54,827 nucleotides of DNA from Candidatus Kuenenia stuttgartensis (GTDB taxonomy: Bacteria > Planctomycetota > Planctomycetia > Gemmatales > Gemmataceae): positions 1 through 54,827 of the forward strand of contig CAMCLK010000034.1 of the NCBI GenBank assembly GCA_945875585.1, read 5' to 3'. Positions 17,597-26,192 of the stretch are shown here, in pieces (positions within the stretch are counted from its first letter, which is position 1; each line of letters begins with the position of its first letter). Position numbers and translations under genes: made by a program. The notes beneath the pieces were generated by a model, which did not search any database, was not told where the DNA came from, and saw only the letters and a program-made list of their open reading frames with translations.

Positions 17597-18523
17597 TTAT
17601 TTTTCTCGCCTCAATAGTGCTGTGGCGACTGTTATCAAAGGCCTTGCGGCTTCTCCCCACGTTTCGAGCGATGCTATTGCTTCGCTACTCAAACGGTCCG
17701 CGCGCTGGCGGCTTTCCGCCAATCCTAGAAGTCCTGGGTATGTCAGTTTTCCGCGCGCAGCGTCTTTGCCTACGCGTTTCCCGGTTTTTTCGGCACTTCC
17801 AGAGACATCAAGCAGGTCGTCGATGATTTGAAACGCCAATCCAAGGGATTCCCCAAAAACAGTCAGATCGCGAAGGCAGTTAAGCGTGGAGGTCGAAGTT
17901 CCTTCACCGGAGCCAATCATGGCACCCAGTCGTAACCCGGCAACAATAAGTTGGCCCGTCTTTCGACGGTGCAAACTTTCCAGATCTTCAAGCGTTATGG
18001 GGGCATCCACGTCGGCAATCCGGCCTTCGGCAGCCAGATCTGCTACCTGACCGCCTACCATTCCGGCGGGGCCAGCAGCGCGTGCTAGTTCCATGCAACA
18101 TAGGCCGCCAAGGGGGCCTGGGTAATACTGGCCCAATGTTTCAAAAGCCATGGTAAGCAACGCGTCACCAGCAAGAATTCCAAGTGCCTCGCCATACTTA
18201 ACATGGCATGTTGGCTGACCACGACGCATGTCGTCGTCATCCATCGCGGGCAAATCGTCGTGAACCAATGAATAAACGTGAACCATTTCCAAAGCGCAGG
18301 CAGCGGGCATGGGATCCGCGGCTGGTGATTTGAGGTGGAGCTTTGCAGCCACAGCATCTGCTGCCAGCAGTACAAGTGCCGGGCGCAAACGCTTACCGGG
18401 AGCCAGTGCGCTATAGCGCATCGCGGCAAGAAGAGGTGCGGGGAGGCCGGCACGTTGGGCCAGAATTTGGTCCAGACGCGAGTCAATCAAGGATTTAAGC
18501 GCGTCCAGCGGCGTTTCAGACAT
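17597..18523 (-). CDS. ispA: Polyprenyl (farnesyl/geranylgeranyl) diphosphate synthase
   Basis: A 308-residue all-helical prenyl synthase. The first Asp-rich motif is LVHDDLPAMDDDDMRRG (the DDx4D form of bacterial FPP synthases) and the second is FQIIDDLLDVSG. It also has GKRLRPALVLLA, the isopentenyl-diphosphate site. It should make farnesyl or geranylgeranyl diphosphate from IPP and DMAPP in the cytoplasm; chain length cannot be fixed by eye. The ATG at 18523 has AAGGAT upstream; the open frame continues to 18640, but that part overlaps xseB and looks untranslated. It sits 46 bases after xseB and before dxs. The product also serves CtaB, the haem farnesyltransferase encoded at 28529-29524. 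Confidence 0.93.
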   Translation of the reverse strand: MSETPLDALKSLIDSRLDQILAQRAGLPAPLLAAMRYSALAPGKRLRPALVLLAADAVAAKLHLKSPAADPMPAACALEMVHVYSLVHDDLPAMDDDDMRRGQPTCHVKYGEALGILAGDALLTMAFETLGQYYPGPLGGLCCMELARAAGPAGMVGGQVADLAAEGRIADVDAPITLEDLESLHRRKTGQLIVAGLRLGAMIGSGEGTSTSTLNCLRDLTVFGESLGLAFQIIDDLLDVSGSAEKTGKRVGKDAARGKLTYPGLLGLAESRQRADRLSSEAIASLETWGEAARPLITVATALLRREK

Positions 18524-18569
18524 TCGATCGAAATCCTTTATCCGGTAATGAGAATCATGTATTCCTAAA

Positions 18570-18851
18570 TCAGGACCGGCCAGAGTTAGCGGCGGGATGT
18601 GTAGGATCATGGGCAAATGACTTGAGACTGGCGCTTCCATCAGCCTCTCGGGTTACTTCCAGAATTCGCTGGTCAAATGCCTCGAGTCGTGTTTGGCATT
18701 TGGCTGTCAGGCGAACACCCTGTTCAAACAATGACAGCGCATGTTCCAAACCTTCTTGCCCCGTCTCCAACTCGCGGACCAAAGATTCGAGCTTTTCAAT
18801 TTCATCTTCAATACGTGGCGGAGGCGATTCGGACAGTGGCAATGTTGACAT
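18570..18851 (-). CDS. xseB: Exodeoxyribonuclease VII small subunit
   Basis: A 93-residue protein with the XseB helical hairpin: IEDEIEKLESLVRELETGQE, then LEHALSLFEQGVRL and CQTRLEAFDQRI. XseB coats the stalk of XseA in exonuclease VII, which degrades single-stranded DNA to oligonucleotides. The ATG at 18851 lies 34 bases after the xseA stop; longer in-frame extensions overlap xseA and lack conservation signs. Length matches the family (about 80-95). A short Ser/Ala-rich tail follows the conserved core. Confidence 0.92.
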   Translation of the reverse strand: MSTLPLSESPPPRIEDEIEKLESLVRELETGQEGLEHALSLFEQGVRLTAKCQTRLEAFDQRILEVTREADGSASLKSFAHDPTHPAANSGRS

Positions 18852-18885
18852 GGGATATCCCGTTGGTTGCGACGTGTCGGTGGTG

Positions 18886-20121
18886 TCAAGTAACAATGCT
18901 AACAATCCGGCCACGCGCCAGAGTTGTCTCCAACTTTTGCCCAGGCTGAACATCTGTAGCGTCGAAAACGATTTTACGGGCACCCGAGTCGTCGAGAACT
19001 TGAGTCAGGCTATATCCTCGCCCAAGAACCTGCAAGGGACTGACGGCATCCAATCGTGCGGCCAGAGCCCGCAATCTCAGATGCATCTTTTCCAGAGTGC
19101 CGATTGTGTGTCTTTTCAGCCTCTCGCGGCTTGTTGACACGCGCCTGCTTAAGGCATCGAGATGCAATTTTAAGACATCACGACGCAGCCTAGCCTTGGC
19201 GTGTCGCAGATCGGTCTGCAGGTCTTCGAAACGGTCCCGCATGGATCGGTCAAGCCTTTGCCGCGCGTAGAGAACCAAATCCAGAATTTCAGTTCGAGAC
19301 GGGGTGGCCTTGATTGCTGCATCGGTGGGGGTCAGCGCTCTCTGGTCGGCAACGAGGTCACAGATGGTTCTGTCGTCTTCATGACCAACGCCGCTGATGA
19401 TAGGGACAACCGATGAGGCAACAGCCCGGGCAACGATCTCTTCATTGAACGTCCACAGGTCTTCCACACTTCCGCCGCCGCGTCCGAGGATAAGGACGTC
19501 GATTCGATGATCAGGATCTTGTGCAAGAGTGTTGATCCAAGCGAGCGTTGCGGCGATGGCGGATGCTGCGCGCTCTCCTTGAACTGGAATGGCAAAGATT
19601 CGGACTTCAGCAATGGGCCAGCGCTCTCTCAGTTTTTCAAGAATATCGCGAACCGCGGATCCCGAGGTGCTGGTTGCTACGCCGATACGCGCCGGAAATC
19701 TAGGGATTTGCCGTTTGCGCATGGGGTCGAAGAGGCCTTCAGCTCTAAGCTTTTCCTGCAGTTGTTGGAAAGCTAGCTCTCTTTCGCCTATGCCAATTGG
19801 TCGCAAAGCGCGCGCCTGAAGTTGGAAGCGACCTTGCTGACTGTATATCGTCAGTTTTCCTGTGGCCACCAGACGCATGCCATTGCGGGGTTCAAATTTT
19901 ACACGTGACAGGTCCGCCTTGAATATCAATGCGCTCAAGACGGATTCACTGCCTCGTTCATCGCGGTCGCGAAGGCTGAAATAAGCATGGCCACTGGCCG
20001 CATTCTTGGTGAAGTTGGTCACTTCTCCAAGAATATCAACAGAAGCAAAGTGCTTTTCGAGTCTTCCGCGCACATCAGCGCAGATTTCGCCAACGGTAAA
20101 TGGTCTTGGAGATTCAGACAT
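18886..20121 (-). CDS. xseA: Exodeoxyribonuclease VII large subunit
   Basis: A 411-residue XseA. The N-terminal OB fold (about 1-100: VDILGEVTNFTKNAASGHAY, then FSLRD) is followed by the catalytic core, with IGVATSTSGSAVRDIL and the family signature ILGRGGGSVEDLWTFNEE. Next come IISGVGHEDDRTICDLVADQ and the long coiled-coil stalk (about 270-360), which XseB binds. The C-terminal strand LGRGYSLTQVLDD completes the fold. The start ATG overlaps the pabB stop by 8 bases, so the genes are coupled. It acts in the cytoplasm on single-stranded DNA during repair. Confidence 0.96.
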   Translation of the reverse strand: MSESPRPFTVGEICADVRGRLEKHFASVDILGEVTNFTKNAASGHAYFSLRDRDERGSESVLSALIFKADLSRVKFEPRNGMRLVATGKLTIYSQQGRFQLQARALRPIGIGERELAFQQLQEKLRAEGLFDPMRKRQIPRFPARIGVATSTSGSAVRDILEKLRERWPIAEVRIFAIPVQGERAASAIAATLAWINTLAQDPDHRIDVLILGRGGGSVEDLWTFNEEIVARAVASSVVPIISGVGHEDDRTICDLVADQRALTPTDAAIKATPSRTEILDLVLYARQRLDRSMRDRFEDLQTDLRHAKARLRRDVLKLHLDALSRRVSTSRERLKRHTIGTLEKMHLRLRALAARLDAVSPLQVLGRGYSLTQVLDDSGARKIVFDATDVQPGQKLETTLARGRIVSIVT

Positions 20122-21517
20122 CCATGGCTCCTGGGTATACCTTTTTCATGGCGTCAAGGGCTGCGAGGAGTCCTGCGGCTTTGTGCATGGTTTCATCGTA
20201 TTCATCGGCTGGTATGGAGTCGGCCACGATTCCACCACCAACTGGGAAGCTCAGCCATCCGCCAGAATGCGTGAACGAGCGTATGAGAATGTTGCTATCG
20301 AAATTGCCATTGTGTCCCATGCGGAAAAATGAGCCGCAATAGGGGCCTCTCGCGTTTTGTTCCAATTCCGTTATTATTTCCATGCTGCGGATCTTGGGCG
20401 CTCCTGTTACCGATCCGCCTGGGAAACAACCGCGCAGCAATTGAAGGCAGTTGTGGTTTGGCGACAATTTACCCCGAACTTCTGAAACCATGTGATGCAC
20501 AGTTGGATACGATTCCAAGTTGCATAGCTTGGGAACAGTGATCGATCCAAACGCGCATGCTTTGCCAAGGTCATTGCGCAGCAGATCGACAATCATGATG
20601 TTTTCGGCCCGGTCCTTGGGGCTTGCCAATAGTCCGGCAGCTATGGCGGCATCGAGATGTGGATCGGAACTTCTGGGGCGTGTTCCTTTAATGGGACGGG
20701 TTTCAACCACTCCGTCTGACACATGGAGAAAACGCTCTGGAGACGCACTGATTACGTGGCCGCTTCCCCAGTCAAGCCAACCAGCAAAAGGTGCGGGATT
20801 GACGCGTTCAAGTGCTTGAAGGAGGAGATATGGATCAGAATTGAAGGGCGATGCGAGGTGTTGTGCCAGGTTGACCTGAAAGCAGTCGCCCGCACGGATG
20901 TATTCAATGGCTCGGGAAATGGCTTGTTCAAAACCTTGGCGAGTGAAATTGCTGAAAACATCGGGCCTTCCGGCAAGTGGATGGCATACAGAGGGTGATT
21001 TGATTTTTATGGCGGAAGCTTCAAACGCTTGGGGTGGCTCGCTTAGGAGCGATGAAAATTGTTCTAGCCGTTCTGTTGCCCGATCTGACCTGGCACCTGT
21101 GGAAATGAGCCAAGCCCGTTGATGAGCGCGGTCGAAAGCATAAATAACATCGTAGAGGCCGCAAAAAAGATCTGGAGTTGTGTAATCGTCGCGGGAGGGA
21201 CTTGGTAAAACTTCGATGGCGCGGCCGTAGCCGTAGCCCACCATGCCAGCCCAACCGCCCTGAAAAGGTGGCAGGTTGGGGAGTGTGGAACTTTCTGTCT
21301 GAATGCTTTCACGAGAGAGGTTAAGTAGTGGATCGGGTGTTCCATCGGCGACACGCCAGCAATGCGACTGGACTGGATCTGCCATCACATAACTGTAACG
21401 GGAATTGCCCCCTATGGGTCCCTGACTTAAAAGTGCCAAACTATTAGGTAAGTGGCGCATGCATGCTAATGCTGCCATAGGATCCGGGGGCGGAATCAAT
21501 TCACGTGCGATGGTCAT
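20114..21517 (-). CDS. pabB: Aminodeoxychorismate synthase component I (p-aminobenzoate synthesis)
   Basis: A 467-residue chorismate-utilising enzyme. PIKGTRPR carries the Lys that marks PabB (TrpE has Ala there). Other family blocks are FQVNLAQHL, ENIMIVDLLRNDLGKA and FPGGSVTGAPKIRSMEII. It should convert chorismate plus ammonia to 4-amino-4-deoxychorismate for p-aminobenzoate and folate-type pterins. No PabA glutamine amidotransferase or PabC lyase gene is adjacent. The start overlaps the stop of the DHPS-like gene (ATGA), and the end overlaps xseA, so it sits inside a translationally coupled run. Trp contact residues were not assessed, so anthranilate synthase remains a minor alternative. 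Confidence 0.9.
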   Translation of the reverse strand: MTIARELIPPPDPMAALACMRHLPNSLALLSQGPIGGNSRYSYVMADPVQSHCWRVADGTPDPLLNLSRESIQTESSTLPNLPPFQGGWAGMVGYGYGRAIEVLPSPSRDDYTTPDLFCGLYDVIYAFDRAHQRAWLISTGARSDRATERLEQFSSLLSEPPQAFEASAIKIKSPSVCHPLAGRPDVFSNFTRQGFEQAISRAIEYIRAGDCFQVNLAQHLASPFNSDPYLLLQALERVNPAPFAGWLDWGSGHVISASPERFLHVSDGVVETRPIKGTRPRSSDPHLDAAIAAGLLASPKDRAENIMIVDLLRNDLGKACAFGSITVPKLCNLESYPTVHHMVSEVRGKLSPNHNCLQLLRGCFPGGSVTGAPKIRSMEIITELEQNARGPYCGSFFRMGHNGNFDSNILIRSFTHSGGWLSFPVGGGIVADSIPADEYDETMHKAAGLLAALDAMKKVYPGAMDV

Positions 21518-22893
21518 GATCGTTCATCCGGTCGTGAGCGATGGGCGATTTCCGGGCGGGTCAGATATCCCCAGCGCAAGGCTTGGTCTTGGGTATAGTT
21601 TTTCCCAAGGGTCAGTGCCGTGATGGCCTTGCACATTTCGTAGCCCAAATAGAAAGCGTGGCCGGAGTCGATGGCTTCACGCTGCAACAGCTTCTGAAAC
21701 AAGTCAAACGGATTGTTTCCCTCCAGATGTGTTGTCGCATTCATGACATGGATGGAACCATTTTCGGCAAAGATGCGGAAGTTGCTATCGTTGATGGATC
21801 GCGCCATTTCATGGAGAAATTCTGGGCCGCGTGCTGTGGGGCGTGCTTCACGCAGCATAACAAGTTCCGCGCCAAGCTGGCGCGGTAGGCGACGTTCATT
21901 GATTGCCAAGTGGGCCATTCGCCGAGATATATCGAGTTCCCGGACGCATCCGCGGCACCAACCAATGACCTCGGTGGTTAAAACGCTGCCGATGGTCCAT
22001 TCCTCACAAAGCGCGGCTAGGAGGAAGTTGATGCCAGCGGAATCAACTTCGCTTAGCTCTGTTACATTGCCAACCCCCATCATCATTGGGGTTTTGGGAT
22101 GCCTTTGTCGGAAACCGGCATATCGGAGAAGGCTGGCTCCAAAACCATGTCCGATAGGTTCCAGAATTGGATCGGCACGGAATGGGACTTGGCGTTTGAT
22201 CAACCACTCAATGGTTTCTTCCAGAGATGATTCATTGGTTGGTTGATCGGGGATGGCTACAACTTCAATGCCCCAATCGGCCGCTGCCTCTTTGTTGGTG
22301 CTGTTAACGCTTAGGACCAGTTCGGCTCCTGCCTTGGCGGCCTGTCCGACTTCCCAAGCGTCGAAGCTGTCGATTGAAACTCGCAGGCCAAGATCTTTCA
22401 AGGAACGCACCGCATCGGCCACGCCAAGCCAGCGCTCGCCCGGTTGGCAACCGATGTCGATGATGTCGGCCCCTTGTTCAGCCCATGCGGTGGCTTGAGC
22501 GATTAAATCGTGAGAAGTCAGGCGCGGGGCGTGATTGATTTCTGCAAGGATTTCTGTTGCATGGCGATCGAGGGAGGGCGGTGCGCCCGGCCTTTTGAAA
22601 TATGCTGGCAAATCGAGGAGGTCCCTCGGCCCCTGTTCAACAGGTATCCCCCAAGCTTTGGAAAGATCTTCAGGTCGACCGGGGCACAAACCTGGAACGA
22701 TGATTCGATCCACTTCTTCCGGGCGTTCCATGTGCCGGACAATCCAATCAACCGTGGCCAATGCCACCACAGTAATGGGTAGAACCAATATACGTGCCTC
22801 GAACCCGGCTTCGTGGGCCAAGGGAGCAACGATCCGTCGCAGGAGTGGTTCGGCCAACCTGCCGGTAATAAAAAGGATGCGATCCGGCATCAT
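21514..22893 (-). CDS. Dihydropteroate synthase-related protein
   Basis: A 459-residue protein. The N-terminal ~130 residues (RILFITGRLAEPLLRRIVAP) form a distinct alpha/beta domain. The middle is a TIM barrel like that of dihydropteroate synthase: GADIIDIGCQPGERW, LRVSIDSFDAWEVGQAAKAG, ELVLSVNSTN and later MMMGVGNVTELSEVDSAG. This layout fits the dihydropteroate synthase-related family known from archaea, methylotrophs and planctomycetes (TIGR00284 type), which is linked to tetrahydromethanopterin biosynthesis; that link is family knowledge, not shown here. It is coupled to pabB by an ATGA overlap, which supports a pterin role. It is the first gene of the minus-strand run. The start may be either of two adjacent ATGs. 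Confidence 0.82.
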   Translation of the reverse strand: MMPDRILFITGRLAEPLLRRIVAPLAHEAGFEARILVLPITVVALATVDWIVRHMERPEEVDRIIVPGLCPGRPEDLSKAWGIPVEQGPRDLLDLPAYFKRPGAPPSLDRHATEILAEINHAPRLTSHDLIAQATAWAEQGADIIDIGCQPGERWLGVADAVRSLKDLGLRVSIDSFDAWEVGQAAKAGAELVLSVNSTNKEAAADWGIEVVAIPDQPTNESSLEETIEWLIKRQVPFRADPILEPIGHGFGASLLRYAGFRQRHPKTPMMMGVGNVTELSEVDSAGINFLLAALCEEWTIGSVLTTEVIGWCRGCVRELDISRRMAHLAINERRLPRQLGAELVMLREARPTARGPEFLHEMARSINDSNFRIFAENGSIHVMNATTHLEGNNPFDLFQKLLQREAIDSGHAFYLGYEMCKAITALTLGKNYTQDQALRWGYLTRPEIAHRSRPDERS

Positions 22894-22948
22894 GATCTCA
22901 TGGTAGCAAGGGAAGAATCGATCGGATGTGTAAGACCGACTTGAGCAA

Positions 22949-25900
22949 GTGGTGTCGGTAGGGCATGCTGGTCAACTGGTTCTTCTTTTATCAGCATTCT
23001 GTAGCTGGATCCCTCTCATGCTCCACTTGGCTTTCGTTTCAATGATTCTGTGTGCTCCGCCGCCATTGGTTGCGCCTACAGAGGCATTATCCCCGGCTGG
23101 GGAGGCCGCTGGTTTTCGGCTGCCCCCGGGTTTTGAAGCGCAATTGGTAGCTGCGGAGCCTGATATATCGAAGCCCATGAATCTGGCATGGGACGATCGC
23201 GGCAGGCTTTGGGTAACCGATACTTTAGAATACCCATATCCGGCCAAAGAAGGCACTAAACCGCGCGATACCGTTCGGGTGCTTTCCGATTTTGATCCAG
23301 TCACCGGAAAGGCGCGAAAGGTATCAACCTTTGCTGATGGGCTCAATATTCCCATCGGCCTTTTGCCGCTGCCATCAGGTAAGACAACCCGTTGCCTGGT
23401 TTATCACATCAACCGCGTATTGTTATTGGAAGACACCGACGGAGATGGACGTGCCGACCGCCGAGAAACACTTCTAGAAGGGTACGGCACCGCAGACACT
23501 CATGGAATGACCAATTCGTTCACATGGGGGCACGATGGCACGGTTCATGCCACGCATGGATTTGCCAATGACAGCAAGGTGCGCGACAGGAATGGCGTCG
23601 TTTTGGCCATGCAGTCGGGCCATACCTACCGCTTCAACGTAGATGGAACTGGGCTCGAATTGTGGACACGTGGACAGGTTAATCCATTTGGCATGGCTCG
23701 GGACGATTCTGGCAATTTATTTACGGCTGATTGTCATAGCAGGCCGCTTTATAGTCTGATTCGTGGTTCGTCTTATCCCAGCTTTGGCAAGCCGCACGAT
23801 GGGTTGGGGTTTGGTCCTGAGATGTGCCCTCACGATCATGGTTCTACTGGCATTGCTGGTTGCTGCTGGATACCAGCAGGATTTTGGAATGTTAAAGATC
23901 CTGAGCAGTTGATCATTGGCAACGTGGTTACAAGCCGTGTCAATCGCGACGATGTTCAATGGAAGGGAGCATCACCACGCGCAGTGGAATTGCCAGACCT
24001 TGTAGCGTCGGATGATCTGTGGTTTCGTCCGGTTGATTTGAAACTAGGCCCGGATGGCGCCTTGTATGTCGCGGATTTCTACAACCGCATTATTGGTCAC
24101 TACGAGGTTCCGCTGACACATCCGGGGCGTGATCGCCATCGTGGTCGTATTTGGAGAATTGCTCCCAAGGGAATGGACCGTGCAATTCCGGATCTTGGAA
24201 CAAATGCAACCGCGGAGGCTTTGGCTGCCCGTTTGGGAGATCGCAATCCGGCTGTAGCGACATTGGCGCTTAATCAATTGGCCAGTCGTGGGCGCGCTAT
24301 CGAGCCAGTGATTCGTCAGGCTTGGGGGAATGCTTCTTCCAAAAGCAGGGTAGGCCTGGCTTGGGCCCTAGAACGTGTCGGTGCCTGCGGACCTGACGAG
24401 GTGCGGGCCATGGCTTCATCTGTAGATGACACCGAGCGAATTCATGCAATGCGACTATTAGGGCGTGCTGAACACCGTAACCTGACAGAATTACTGGTGG
24501 CTGGGTTGAAGGATGCGAAACCTCTGGTTCGAAGGGCCGCTGCTGAATCGGCCATGACAACAGGTGGCCCCGGAATGGTGCAGGCATTGTTGGCTGCCCG
24601 CGATGCTGCCGGCCCTAATGACGACCACCTTCGCCATACATTGCTGATAGCGCTCCGCAACCGATTGGCTGCGGCAGAAGATGTCATTCCTAATGAATCT
24701 GTGAACACGAATCGCAATGTTCTGGTGGCAGCTTATCTAGGCGTGGCGGGCCCCAAAGCTGCTTCGTTTTTGTCGGCAGAATTGGATAAGGCTGCCCCTT
24801 CTTTGAGGCCAGACATGGTGCGCCATGTCGCCCGTCATGGCGATGATGCCTCGTTTAAAGCACTGGTGGCTAGCCTTGGACGCGATGGGTTATCGCCCGT
24901 TGAAAGGGGCCAACTGTTGGTTGAAATGGAAAAGGGGGCCACTCAGGCTGGTCGAAAACCACCGGAGTCTATCCAGAAACTGGCGGAATCGCAGGCAGCG
25001 CTGTTGATGGAACAACCCGCAACACGCTTGGCAGGAATCGAATTGGCGGGAGCCTATCGCAGCAAGGCAAACAATTTGGCTGCATTTGTTGCTGATCCAA
25101 CCAATTCTGAACCATTGCGGTTGGCAGCGTTGCGCGCACTGGGCGCAGACGCGGCCAAAGCATGGACGGGTGTATTGGCCAAGGTGCTTGCAGATTCCGC
25201 CGCACCGGTAGCTCTGCGTCAGGAGTGTGGTGTTGGTTTGGTAAGGTCGGATAAACCCGTTGTCCGCAAGGTGGCTGGTGATGCCATCACAGCACTGCCT
25301 TCAGGTTTGCAGGATGCGCTTGCGCGGGAAATGGCGGCACGCAGTGATTCTGGCACCGAGTTATTGGAATTGGTTTCCAAGGGGAAGGTCTCAGCAAGAG
25401 TGCTTCGCGATCGAGTGGTTTCAACACGCATTGATGCCCTTAAAAATCCGGCTATTGCAAAGCGAGTTAAAGATTTGACGGCAGGTATTCCTCTTGCTGA
25501 CGCAGCCATTGAGAAGCGCATTGCTGCTGTACGCGCTGCGGCTGTTGGTAAAAGTGGTGATATCAAGCACGGAAAGGAATTGTTTGCCAAACATTGTGCC
25601 GCGTGTCACCAAGTTGCTGGAATGGGAGCACGGGTTGGGCCACAACTGGACGGTGTGGCTTTAAGAGGCGTTGAGAGATTGGCCGAAGATGTTTTGGATC
25701 CAAGCAGAAATGTGGATCAGGCATTTAGGACTACCGTTATATCTCTTAAGAATGGCAGAATTGTATCTGGTTTGTTGCTGAGGGAGGAAGGAAAGACAAT
25801 AACTCTGGCCGATGTCATGGGTAAGGATGTTGTGGTGTTGGCAGAGGATATCGAAGACCGGTCCTTGTCTCCCCTTTCCCCAATGCCCGCAGGTATGGGA

Positions 25901-25963
25901 GACAGGGTATCACCAACTGACTTGGTTGATCTTTTCGGTTATCTTGCCGCACCAGGTGGTTGA
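22949..25963 (+). CDS. PVC-type haem-binding protein: dehydrogenase-like propeller, HEAT repeats and CxxCH domain
   Basis: A 1004-residue secreted protein. After a hydrophobic leader (to about residue 45) comes the propeller of the 'putative membrane-bound dehydrogenase' type (TIGR02604-like): LPPGFEAQLVAAEPDISKPM, NLAWDDRGRLWVTDTLEYP, LEDTDGDGRADRRE and GPDGALYVADFYNRIIGHYE. HEAT-like helices fill about 420-850. The C-terminal ~135 residues match the Pirellula/Verrucomicrobium haem domain (TIGR02603 type): KHCAACHQVAGMGARVGPQL, then VLDPSRNVDQAF and a possible distal Met in LSPMPAGMGD. Substrates of this abundant family are mostly unknown; sugar or alcohol oxidation is a guess. The first codon is GTG at 22949; an ATG at 23018 would also leave a signal peptide. 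It converges on the last cox-operon gene with a 25-base overlap. Confidence 0.9.
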   Translation: MVSVGHAGQLVLLLSAFCSWIPLMLHLAFVSMILCAPPPLVAPTEALSPAGEAAGFRLPPGFEAQLVAAEPDISKPMNLAWDDRGRLWVTDTLEYPYPAKEGTKPRDTVRVLSDFDPVTGKARKVSTFADGLNIPIGLLPLPSGKTTRCLVYHINRVLLLEDTDGDGRADRRETLLEGYGTADTHGMTNSFTWGHDGTVHATHGFANDSKVRDRNGVVLAMQSGHTYRFNVDGTGLELWTRGQVNPFGMARDDSGNLFTADCHSRPLYSLIRGSSYPSFGKPHDGLGFGPEMCPHDHGSTGIAGCCWIPAGFWNVKDPEQLIIGNVVTSRVNRDDVQWKGASPRAVELPDLVASDDLWFRPVDLKLGPDGALYVADFYNRIIGHYEVPLTHPGRDRHRGRIWRIAPKGMDRAIPDLGTNATAEALAARLGDRNPAVATLALNQLASRGRAIEPVIRQAWGNASSKSRVGLAWALERVGACGPDEVRAMASSVDDTERIHAMRLLGRAEHRNLTELLVAGLKDAKPLVRRAAAESAMTTGGPGMVQALLAARDAAGPNDDHLRHTLLIALRNRLAAAEDVIPNESVNTNRNVLVAAYLGVAGPKAASFLSAELDKAAPSLRPDMVRHVARHGDDASFKALVASLGRDGLSPVERGQLLVEMEKGATQAGRKPPESIQKLAESQAALLMEQPATRLAGIELAGAYRSKANNLAAFVADPTNSEPLRLAALRALGADAAKAWTGVLAKVLADSAAPVALRQECGVGLVRSDKPVVRKVAGDAITALPSGLQDALAREMAARSDSGTELLELVSKGKVSARVLRDRVVSTRIDALKNPAIAKRVKDLTAGIPLADAAIEKRIAAVRAAAVGKSGDIKHGKELFAKHCAACHQVAGMGARVGPQLDGVALRGVERLAEDVLDPSRNVDQAFRTTVISLKNGRIVSGLLLREEGKTITLADVMGKDVVVLAEDIEDRSLSPLSPMPAGMGDRVSPTDLVDLFGYLAAPGG

Positions 25964-26190
25964 TTGGAAGTGACGTTAAACGCCATGATTCCAAGGGCGC
26001 ACGTCATGATGGCTGGTGCCCCTAAGAGCATGGCGATACTGATTCCGTAGGCAAGAGACTCTCCACCCGTTTGAAGACTATCTTCATCTGGTGGAGTGTC
26101 TCCAGTGCAACTTGGACAGGCGCTTGTTCGGAATGCAATCCAAACAAGAAGTAATATCGAAAGAAGCCATCGGTTCATAAGGAATTTCAT
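25939..26190 (-). CDS. Small membrane protein with CxxC, end of the cox operon
   Basis: An 83-residue protein from the ATG at 26190, two bases after the SCO gene stop. It has a cleavable or anchoring N-terminal hydrophobic segment (WLLSILLLVWIAF) followed by SACPSCTGD, then a second membrane span (AYGISIAMLLGAPAIMTCAL). The paired cysteines just outside the membrane could bind copper or take part in thiol exchange for oxidase assembly, but this is inference. I do not recognise a named family. Its 3' end overlaps the convergent haem protein gene by 25 bases. Confidence 0.75.
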   Translation of the reverse strand: MKFLMNRWLLSILLLVWIAFRTSACPSCTGDTPPDEDSLQTGGESLAYGISIAMLLGAPAIMTCALGIMAFNVTSNQPPGAAR

Positions 26191-26192
26191 GG

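Noticed and set aside
20114..21517. Anthranilate synthase TrpE
   Set aside because: The motif PIKGTRPR has the Lys typical of PabB, not the Ala of TrpE, and no trp genes are adjacent.
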